Positions 57,484 to 64,000 of a DNA stretch of 64,000 nucleotides are shown here, piece after piece (positions within the stretch are counted from its first letter, which is position 1; every line of letters begins with the position of its first letter). A model generated the notes under the pieces. The model made no database searches. It saw nothing but the letters and a program-made list of their open reading frames with translations, and was not told the DNA's origin. This DNA comes from Ralstonia wenshanensis. GTDB taxonomy: Bacteria; Pseudomonadota; Gammaproteobacteria; Burkholderiales; Burkholderiaceae. The stretch covers positions 1,860,001 to 1,924,000 of the forward strand of contig NZ_CP076413.1 of assembly GCF_021173085.1 (NCBI RefSeq). Reading direction: 5' to 3'. The position numbers and the translations under genes were made by a program.

Positions 57484-57630
57484 GAGAACCTCCCACATGT
57501 TGATAGGCATGTAGGAAGTGTAGAGACGCGCGCACCGGCGGAGTGTCGAGTTCCGCCCGCGCCGTTTTGTAGGACTGTACCGAAATGACTGTCGGCCCAC
57601 GCCGACGCTTCTCACCCGTACAGAGGAGGC

Positions 57631-58131
57631 TCAGTGTGCAGTGCCGTCCTTGGCGGTTACGTCACTTGGGCTCAGGATCCGGCTCGTACCGGCGTCTTCA
57701 GCCGCCTCTGCGGCGGCCACTTCCAGGCCGACCGATGCTTTGAAAAAATTCACGGCCGCCTCGGCACCAGGAGGCGCGGCGTCCACAAGGTTTTCCGCGA
57801 GGAAGCCCCATTGGCGGCGCACTTCGTCACCGTGGCGTTGCAAGGCGCGGGCAATTCCGTTCTGTGTCTCGACGCCGATTTCAACAAAGTTGCGGGTATA
57901 GCCAGAGACACGTTCGCCAGCCGGTTGCAGATAACGCGCTTGTGCGTTCCACCATTCGCCGGCGTCGTGCGCACCGGCGGCGTCGTGCAGGCAGTGCTCC
58001 GTTTCGCCAAGACCGGTCTTGAGGGCCTGCAGATTGAGCCCGATCAAGCGATTGACGCCGTTCACGGCCTCTTCCGTGACCGCCATCCAGGTTTCGAGCT
58101 GCAGAACGCCGAGTTGCTCCAGAGTCATCAT
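57631..58131 (-). CDS. Phasin family protein
   Basis: A 166-residue protein of the phasin type (Phasin_2), e.g. LEQLGVLQLETWMAVTEEAVNG and Ala/Glu-rich helices throughout. Phasins coat polyhydroxyalkanoate granules. This copy is a distant member. The ATG at 58131 (or the adjacent one at 58128) has GAGGGAG upstream. It is divergent from the PRC-barrel gene. Confidence 0.75.
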   Translation of the reverse strand: MMTLEQLGVLQLETWMAVTEEAVNGVNRLIGLNLQALKTGLGETEHCLHDAAGAHDAGEWWNAQARYLQPAGERVSGYTRNFVEIGVETQNGIARALQRHGDEVRRQWGFLAENLVDAAPPGAEAAVNFFKASVGLEVAAAEAAEDAGTSRILSPSDVTAKDGTAH

Positions 58132-58321
58132 GTCGGTTACTCCCTCGTGAGATCGGTGAATACGTCCAGCATGTGCCGGGCGTTTCAGTGTAGCCGCGCA
58201 TGATGCCGATTTCCTTGACCTCAACCGTTTGTCCTACAGGTGTTTCGGACGCCATCGCCTGCGGTGCCGCCCGTGTGCGCGTTAGAGTGAATCGCATCCT
58301 TCACCAGACCACGGAGTCACG

Positions 58322-58732
58322 ATGAAACGTCTCGCCGCCGCCCTGATCGCTGGCGCCACCATTGCCGCCACACCGCAGGCTTTCGCGCAGGTCGCGGGCC
58401 ACGCTGCGCTAGGGGTGTCCGTTACCGAACTCGATGCCGTCATCAAGGGCGTGAGTGTGAAGAAGCAGGTGCTTGGCAAGCCGGTCTACAACGAGGCCAA
58501 GGAGAAGGTCGGCAATGTGCAGGACTTGATCGTGACGCCGGAAAACGCCGTGTCGTTTGCCATCGTGGGGGCGGGCGGCTTTGTGGGCCTGGGCCGGCAT
58601 GACGTGGCCATTCCTGTGAATCAGTTCCAGTACGATCAAGGCAGAATCGTGCTGCCTAGCGCGACCAAAGACGCCATCAAAGCGCTGCCGGAATTCAAGT
58701 ACGAGCGTCAGCAAAAGCCGGCCAAGGCCTGA
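58322..58732 (+). CDS. PRC-barrel domain protein, exported
   Basis: A 136-residue protein with a Sec signal (LAAALIAGATIAATPQAFA) and a PRC-barrel domain (GKPVYNEAKEKVGNVQDLIV). The barrel is a small beta fold found in RNA-maturation and photosynthesis proteins; exported versions have unknown roles, perhaps in membrane stress. Confidence 0.85.
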   Translation: MKRLAAALIAGATIAATPQAFAQVAGHAALGVSVTELDAVIKGVSVKKQVLGKPVYNEAKEKVGNVQDLIVTPENAVSFAIVGAGGFVGLGRHDVAIPVNQFQYDQGRIVLPSATKDAIKALPEFKYERQQKPAKA

Positions 58733-58870
58733 CGAGCCGGGGAACTTTGTCCTCTGCAGCCACGCTGAAGGTGTGGGAATCGGCTGACAAGCCTTTCAGG
58801 CAACCTGCCCTGCACATAGCGGCGTGCATGCTCTTGAATGAAGTTACACAGACGACAAAAGGAGTTTGTT

Positions 58871-59071
58871 ATGCGTGCCTTCGTATCCTTGATTCTGGCG
58901 GCCGCATTGGCATCCGTCAGCGGATGCGCGGACATGACGCCAAAGCAGCGCAACACTGCGCTAGGCGCAGCCGCAGGTGGTGTCGCCGGGGCGGCCATCT
59001 GGGGCGGTCCGGGCGCCACGCTGGGTGGTGCGGCACTGGGTGGCGTGGTCGGTAACGCCGTCACCAAGTAA
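58871..59071 (+). CDS. Glycine-zipper lipoprotein
   Basis: A 66-residue protein. Lipoprotein signal with lipobox VSGC (ALASVSGCADM), then a glycine-zipper stretch (AAAGGVAGAAIWGGPGATLG), as in YmgG/OsmB-type osmotic lipoproteins. The ATG at 58871 has AGGAG upstream. Confidence 0.85.
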   Translation: MRAFVSLILAAALASVSGCADMTPKQRNTALGAAAGGVAGAAIWGGPGATLGGAALGGVVGNAVTK

Positions 59072-59110
59072 CCCCGCCAGAGCGCGCAGCGATGCGCGCG
59101 CTGCTAGCTC

Positions 59111-59138
59111 GGGCCAGGCATGTCGCCTGGCCCTTTTT
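59111..59138 (+). terminator. Terminator after the glycine-zipper gene
   Basis: GGGCCAGGC/GCCTGGCCC stem followed by TTTTT. Confidence 0.85.
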
Positions 59139-59230
59139 GTTGCCTGAGAGCCGCGCAATGTCGTCGCAGATTCCCCTCATACGCATATGCGGATGCCGGC
59201 GCATAATCGGCGTTTTGCAACGGAGGCAAT

Positions 59231-60193
59231 GTGCGATACGAGCAAGAAGGTTTTGGCGTGAGCAGCACACCGATCCTCAGCGTCGAAGGCTTGCGCAAAC
59301 GTTACGGCGACCAGACTGTCGTCGACAACCTGAGCTTCAGCGTGCGCCGCGGCCAGTGCTTTGGCCTGCTCGGCCCCAACGGTGCCGGCAAGACCACCAC
59401 GCTGCGCATGCTGCTCGGCATGACGATGCCCGATGCGGGCAGCCTGAGACTGTGCGACGAGCCCGTCCCCGAGGCCGCGCACCGCGCGCGCATGCGTGTG
59501 GGCGTCGTGCCGCAGTTCGACAATCTCGATCCTGATTTCTCCGTCTCGGAAAACCTGCGGATCTTTGGGCGCTACTTTGGCCTCTCGTCTCCGACCATTC
59601 GCGAGCGCATTCCTACCCTGCTGGAGTTCGCGCGGCTCGAACAGAAGGCCGATGCGCCCGTACGCGCCCTCTCGGGCGGCATGAAGCGACGGCTGACGGT
59701 AGCGCGCGCGCTGATCAACGATCCCGACATCCTCGTCATGGACGAGCCCACCACGGGGCTCGACCCGCAAGCGCGACATTTGATCTGGGAGCGCCTGCGC
59801 TCATTGCTCGCAGCAGGCAAGACCATCTTGCTGACCACGCATTTCATGGAAGAAGCCGAGCGCCTGTGCGATGAGCTTTGCGTGATCGACAACGGCCGGA
59901 AGATCGCGCAAGGCAAGCCACAAGAACTCATCGCACGCGAAATCGGTTGCGACGTCGTTGAAGTCTACGGCGACGACCTCAACGCCCTGCGCGCGCTGCT
60001 GACACCGCTCGCAGATCGCGTCGAAACCAGTGGCGAGACGCTCTTCTGCTATGCACGCGATCCGCAGCCGCTGGTGGCCGCGCTGCGCACGCAGGCAGAA
60101 ACGCACACCATGCCCGGGCTGCGCTATCTGCACCGCCCGGCCAATCTCGAAGATGTGTTCCTGCGCCTGACCGGCCGCGAAATGCGCGACTGA
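59231..60193 (+). CDS. ABC transporter ATP-binding protein, NodI-like
   Basis: A 320-residue ATPase (shorter, 311, if GTG 59258 is the start). Walker [10 protein letters not shown], signature LSGGMKRR, Walker [13 protein letters not shown]. The subfamily is that of NodI/daunorubicin-resistance exporters. GGAGG lies 4 nt before GTG 59231 and AAGG 7 nt before GTG 59258, so the start is uncertain. It pairs with the permease 11 bp downstream; the exported substrate is unknown. Confidence 0.92.
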   Translation: MRYEQEGFGVSSTPILSVEGLRKRYGDQTVVDNLSFSVRRGQCFGLLGPNGAGKTTTLRMLLGMTMPDAGSLRLCDEPVPEAAHRARMRVGVVPQFDNLDPDFSVSENLRIFGRYFGLSSPTIRERIPTLLEFARLEQKADAPVRALSGGMKRRLTVARALINDPDILVMDEPTTGLDPQARHLIWERLRSLLAAGKTILLTTHFMEEAERLCDELCVIDNGRKIAQGKPQELIAREIGCDVVEVYGDDLNALRALLTPLADRVETSGETLFCYARDPQPLVAALRTQAETHTMPGLRYLHRPANLEDVFLRLTGREMRD

Positions 60194-60204
60194 GAGAACC
60201 GCCC

Positions 60205-61026
60205 ATGTCCACTGAAACCGCACTCACCCCAACGCAGAAACGCGCCTTTCCGCAGCCCCTGCTACCGCTGAACTTCCGCAACTGGCAGTACGTCTGGCTG
60301 CGCAACTTCATGGTGTGGCGCAAGCTGGCCATTCCGTCGATGGCCGGCAATCTGGCTGACCCGATGATTTACCTGTTCGGCCTTGGGCTCGGCCTGGGCC
60401 TGCTGGTCGGGCGCGTCGACGGCGTGTCGTACATCGCATTCCTGGCAGCCGGCACGGTGGCGTCCAGCACGATGATGTCGGCGAGCTTCGAGGCGATGTA
60501 CTCCGCGTTTTCGCGCATGCACGTGCAACGTACCTGGGAAGCAATTCTGTACGCGCCGCTCAGCCTGGGTGACGTTGTCCTCGGGGAGCTGCTCTGGGCC
60601 GCCAGCAAGTCGGTGCTCTCGGGCCTGGCGATCATGCTGGTTGCCGGTGCTCTCGGCTATGCGTCGATGCCGCAAGCACTGCTCGCCCTACCCGTCATCG
60701 TGCTGACCGGTTTTACCTTTGCCTGCCTGGCGATGAACATGACGGCGCTCGCGCCCAACTACGACTTCTTCATGTTCTACCAGACGCTGGTGATCACGCC
60801 GATGATGCTGCTCTCGGGCGTGTTCTTTCCGCTCTCGCAACTGCCGGCGCCCGTGCGCGCAGCGACGAGCGTGCTGCCATTGCCGCACGCGGTAGACCTG
60901 ATCCGCCCGCTGATGCTGGGCCGCACGCCGGAGAACATCCTGCTGCACCTCGGCGTGCTGCTTCTCTACGCCGTTGGCGCGCTGCTGCTGTGCCTGTGGC
61001 TGCTGCGTCGTCGCATGCTCAAGTAA
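60205..61026 (+). CDS. ABC-2 type permease, NodJ-like
   Basis: A 273-residue permease with about six membrane helices. Conserved ABC-2 stretches include LADPMIYLFGLGLGLGLLVG and the late MMLLSGVFFPLSQLP. It forms an exporter with the preceding ATPase, as in NodIJ. Nothing nearby indicates nodulation; many free-living betaproteobacteria carry this pair. Confidence 0.92.
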   Translation: MSTETALTPTQKRAFPQPLLPLNFRNWQYVWLRNFMVWRKLAIPSMAGNLADPMIYLFGLGLGLGLLVGRVDGVSYIAFLAAGTVASSTMMSASFEAMYSAFSRMHVQRTWEAILYAPLSLGDVVLGELLWAASKSVLSGLAIMLVAGALGYASMPQALLALPVIVLTGFTFACLAMNMTALAPNYDFFMFYQTLVITPMMLLSGVFFPLSQLPAPVRAATSVLPLPHAVDLIRPLMLGRTPENILLHLGVLLLYAVGALLLCLWLLRRRMLK

Positions 61027-61049
61027 GGCGCGATCGCAACGCCCAACAA

Positions 61050-61076
61050 AAAAGCCCGTCGCGATGACGGGCTTTT
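61050..61076. terminator. Bidirectional terminator between the exporter and purF
   Basis: AAAAGCCCGTC/GACGGGCTTTT stem with a five-base loop. Confidence 0.9.
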
Positions 61077-61095
61077 CTTTTGCTGCGCTCGAGAT

Positions 61096-62631
61096 TTACT
61101 CGTTCACGGCAGAGCGCTGCAGATGCAATTGCGTACGCGGATCATCGTTCTGCGCATTCTCACGATCGGCCTTGGCCGAGTTGTTGCGCGCGGCCTCCAG
61201 GCGATCGAGGTAAGCCTCGTCAATGTCGCCCGTTACGTATTTGCCGTCAAAGCATGACGCATCGAAATCCTTCAGCGCCGGATTGACGTCGCGCACGGCG
61301 CGCTTCATGTCTTCCACGTCTTGGTACACGAGCTGGTCGGCGCCGATGATCTTGGCAATCTCTTCGTGCGTGCGGCCATAAGCCACCAGTTCGCCGCGCG
61401 TCGGCATGTCGATACCGTACACGTTCGGGAACTTCACCGGCGGCGCGGCCGAAGCGAAGATCACCTTCTTCGCACCGGCATCGCGCGCCATCTGCACGAT
61501 CTCCGACGAGGTCGTGCCGCGCACGATGGAGTCGTCGACGATCAGCACGTTCTTGTCCTTGAACTCGATCGCCATGGCGTTGAGCTTCTGACGCACGGAC
61601 TTCTTGCGCACCGCCTGGCCCGGCATGATGAAGGTACGGCCAACGTAGCGGTTCTTGAAGAAACCTTCGCGATACGGCACGCCCAGGTGGTTGGCCACTT
61701 GCATTGCGGCCGGACGCGATGAATCCGGGATCGGCATCACCACGTCGATCTTGTCGGTGACCTCGCGCTTGATCTTTTCGGCCAGGTAATCGCCCATGCG
61801 CAGGCGCGCGTCGTACACCGACACGCCATCCATGCGGGAGTCCGGGCGGGCGAGGTACACGTATTCAAAAATGCACGGCGAAAGCACAGGGTTGGCGGCG
61901 CACTGCTTGGTGTGCAGCTTGCCCTCGAGGTCGATGAAGATGGCTTCGCCCGGGGCCACATCGCGCTCAAACTTGAAGCCGATGCCTTCCAGCGCCACGG
62001 ACTCCGAAGCGACCATGTATTCGATGTGGCCCTCCGGCGTTTCCTGGCTACCCAGTGCGAGCGGGCGGATGCCAAACGGGTCGCGCACAGCCAGCACGCC
62101 GTAGCCGGAAATCTCGGCAGCGATGGCATACGAACCGCGCACGCGGCGGTGCAGGCCTTCCACGGCCGTGAAGATGGAATCGCGATTCAGCGGGATGTCG
62201 TTGCTGGCGCGTTGCAGCTCGTCGGCCAGCACATTGAGCAGCACTTCCGAGTCAGACTGCGTGTTGATGTGGCGGCGGTCGCGCCGGAACATCTCGTCGC
62301 GCAGCTGATCGGAGTTCGTCAGGTTGCCGTTGTGTGCCAGCACGATGCCGAACGGCGCGTTGACATAGAACGGTTGGGCTTCTTCTTCGCTGGAGGAACC
62401 CGCGGTCGGATAGCGCACTTGGCCGATGCCGCTCGTACCCGGCAGGCCGCGCATGTTACGGGTGCGGAACACGTCCCGAACCATGCCGTTGGCCTTGTGC
62501 ATGTGGAAAGTGCTGCCTGATGCGGTGGCAATGCCCGCCGCGTCTTGCCCCCGGTGTTGCAGGAGCAACAGACTGTCGTAGATCAGCTGATTGACGGGCG
62601 TGGCTGAAACCACCCCAACGATACCGCACAT
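61096..62631 (-). CDS. purF: Amidophosphoribosyltransferase
   Basis: A 511-residue enzyme for the first committed purine step (PRPP plus Gln to phosphoribosylamine). The start ATG is followed directly by the catalytic Cys (MCGIVGV), so no propeptide. Glutaminase and PRTase domains are complete, with the PRPP loop [13 protein letters not shown]. The in-frame upstream region to 62733 is not part of the protein. Confidence 0.97.
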   Translation of the reverse strand: MCGIVGVVSATPVNQLIYDSLLLLQHRGQDAAGIATASGSTFHMHKANGMVRDVFRTRNMRGLPGTSGIGQVRYPTAGSSSEEEAQPFYVNAPFGIVLAHNGNLTNSDQLRDEMFRRDRRHINTQSDSEVLLNVLADELQRASNDIPLNRDSIFTAVEGLHRRVRGSYAIAAEISGYGVLAVRDPFGIRPLALGSQETPEGHIEYMVASESVALEGIGFKFERDVAPGEAIFIDLEGKLHTKQCAANPVLSPCIFEYVYLARPDSRMDGVSVYDARLRMGDYLAEKIKREVTDKIDVVMPIPDSSRPAAMQVANHLGVPYREGFFKNRYVGRTFIMPGQAVRKKSVRQKLNAMAIEFKDKNVLIVDDSIVRGTTSSEIVQMARDAGAKKVIFASAAPPVKFPNVYGIDMPTRGELVAYGRTHEEIAKIIGADQLVYQDVEDMKRAVRDVNPALKDFDASCFDGKYVTGDIDEAYLDRLEAARNNSAKADRENAQNDDPRTQLHLQRSAVNE

Positions 62632-62729
62632 GTCGAACTCCAGCGAGAACGTATTTGGTGGCGCCCACACCCGTTGCGGGCGCCGAAAAAGCTTTCCGGA
62701 TCGCCTAGCTCGTGGCCAGGCGCTCCAGA

Positions 62730-63227
62730 TCAATAGTGAACATACTTCGCGACGTCCGGGGGCAACAACGGCTTGGCCGCTTGTGCTGCCTGCTCCGCAT
62801 AGGGTCGCGTAATCGCATCGCGCCAGAACGGTTGCTCAGGCAGACTGGTAAAGCCGGCCACCGTCATCAACACGAGGATGATCACGCCACCGCGTGCCAA
62901 CCCGAACACCATACCCAAACCGCGATCTGCCGGCTTGAGCCCCGCGCTCGCCAGGGCCGCTGAAAGCAGTGCGCCCACCAGCGAAGTTGCAATCACCGTC
63001 ACGATAAACAGTAGGACGAAACCGAGAACGGTGCGTGCGACCGGCCCACCGGGCAGCGATTCCGGCATCCAGCCCGCCGCCACACCAGAAAACGTGTATG
63101 CCACCCACGCGGCAAACAGCCACCCGAGCAGCGCCAGCACTTCGCGGATCAGCCCGCGAAACAACCCAATCAGCGCCGACGTGACGATGATGAACAGCAC
63201 ACCGTAGTCAAAAAAAGTCGGTTGCAT
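62730..63227 (-). CDS. cvpA: CvpA family membrane protein
   Basis: A 165-residue inner-membrane protein with four helices ([21 protein letters not shown] near the start). CvpA is linked to colicin V production and purine operon expression in E. coli; its function is unclear. It lies between dedD and purF as in E. coli. Confidence 0.92.
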   Translation of the reverse strand: MQPTFFDYGVLFIIVTSALIGLFRGLIREVLALLGWLFAAWVAYTFSGVAAGWMPESLPGGPVARTVLGFVLLFIVTVIATSLVGALLSAALASAGLKPADRGLGMVFGLARGGVIILVLMTVAGFTSLPEQPFWRDAITRPYAEQAAQAAKPLLPPDVAKYVHY

Positions 63228-63317
63228 CGGGCAGCGGCTTGGATTGACTGTGGCGGAGTGCGGGGTGATGAATCAGCAAATCTGACGAGCGCGCTGAGTC
63301 CACGTTCGGCCGCATCA

Positions 63318-64000
63318 TCATTGCTGCACGAGTTTGGGCGTCAGGCCAATCTGCTCTGCACGCTTCTGCGCCGCTTCCGCAGACGCACGATCGTTGAACG
63401 GCCCCGCTCGCAGCAAGGCCAGATCGCCCTTCTCAGGCACCTTCTTGTGTTCGATGTAACCCGGAATCTTCTCGCCCTTGAGCTTGCCCAGCCAATTGCG
63501 GGCGCGGTCCTCTGAAGCGAATGCGCCGATCAGGAGAATGAACTTGCCGCCGTTGGCATCGGTGCTCGGTGCAGCCGCTTGCTGTGGGGGCTGGGCGGCC
63601 GGTTGGGCAGGTTTCGCTGCGGGCTTGGATTCAGCAGGTGGCGTCGGACTGGCGACGGGCTTGGGCGGTGTCGCGGGCTTGGCTGCAGCCGGCGGGTTCT
63701 GGGCTGCGGGCGGCGCGTCATTGCTTGCGACAACCTCTTCGCCCTGGTCAAGCGCCTGCGCCTGATCCGTCGACGAAACTGCGGGACGCGACGCGGAACG
63801 CCGGCTGGCGACCTTCGGCTCGTCGGTCGAGGCCTTGGCGCCACGATCGACCGGCTGATCCTGGATCTGCACGGCCACGGCATCGGTCACGGGGCGCGGC
63901 TTGGAATCAAACACGAGGGGCAGCACGATCACGGCGGCGCCAACCAGCACCACGGCACCGATCAGCCTGCGGCGAGCGCGTTGTTTTTGCGGGAGTTCAG
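63318..64000 (-). CDS. SPOR-domain protein, DedD-like, N-terminus cut off by the window edge
   Basis: The frame remains open to base 64000, so at least a few N-terminal residues lie outside. Visible: a basic stretch (QKQRARRRLIG), a membrane helix (VVLVGAAVIVLPLVF), a long Pro/Ala-rich spacer and a C-terminal SPOR domain (FILLIGAFASEDRARNWLGKL) that binds denuded peptidoglycan at division sites. The dedD-cvpA-purF order supports the assignment. Confidence 0.9.
   Translation of the reverse strand, partial: ELPQKQRARRRLIGAVVLVGAAVIVLPLVFDSKPRPVTDAVAVQIQDQPVDRGAKASTDEPKVASRRSASRPAVSSTDQAQALDQGEEVVASNDAPPAAQNPPAAAKPATPPKPVASPTPPAESKPAAKPAQPAAQPPQQAAAPSTDANGGKFILLIGAFASEDRARNWLGKLKGEKIPGYIEHKKVPEKGDLALLRAGPFNDRASAEAAQKRAEQIGLTPKLVQQ

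Overview
The window is a high-GC, densely packed chromosomal segment of a betaproteobacterium. The gene set points to Burkholderiaceae, most likely Ralstonia or a close relative: a phasin, an LpxO-type lipid A hydroxylase, AcsA beside a large acetate-type symporter, a NodIJ-type ABC exporter next to purF-cvpA-dedD, and O2-independent ubiquinone genes beside class III ribonucleotide reductase. The genus is inferred from gene content, not from a marker gene.

Layout. 1-4.3 kb: DUF444 (YeaH) and PrkA stress genes, tRNA-Val(CAC), dnaQ. 4.3-9.3 kb: purU, a Nudix hydrolase, two unknown genes, lpxO and a Ysc84-type lipoprotein. 9.4-21.2 kb: a substrate-binding protein gene broken by an in-frame TAG, then a same-strand cassette with mostly 4-nt overlaps: LysR regulator, flavin monooxygenase-like protein, Dpp-type peptide ABC transporter, a thioesterase fused to a CMD domain, and an AhpD-like protein. 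21.3-27.3 kb: an IorAB-type molybdenum hydroxylase, tRNA-Ser(GGA), a small unknown gene and a CocE-type lipoprotein hydrolase. 27.5-41.4 kb: a chemoreceptor, a membrane-protein pair, the symporter and acsA, a DMT transporter, a YqhA-family protein, fumA, murI and a dicarboxylate symporter.

42-50 kb is an anaerobic-growth island. The glycyl-radical domain of NrdD is encoded as a separate 58-codon gene. It is followed by nrdG and a Crp/Fnr regulator. On the opposite strand lies a five-gene run: an unknown polytopic membrane protein, ubiU, ubiV, ubiT and a DGC zinc protein. An FNR-type box and a pair of NrdR-like boxes 31 bp apart precede nrdD; a second FNR-like box precedes the polytopic-ubiUVT run. 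Together these would supply dNTPs and quinone without oxygen.

50-64 kb: a tandem-AAA ATPase, a Fur-type iron and haem block (tonB-exbB-exbD, hemP, a GlcG/HbpS-type protein), a set of small envelope or stress proteins (one with four exact-length 12-residue repeats, a phasin, PRC-barrel and glycine-zipper proteins), a NodIJ-type exporter, purF, cvpA and a partial dedD-like SPOR gene running off the right edge.

The observations most worth following are the split NrdD and its regulatory region, the unknown membrane protein in the ubiUVT operon, the thioesterase-CMD fusion cassette, and the symporter with an EF-hand-like loop.
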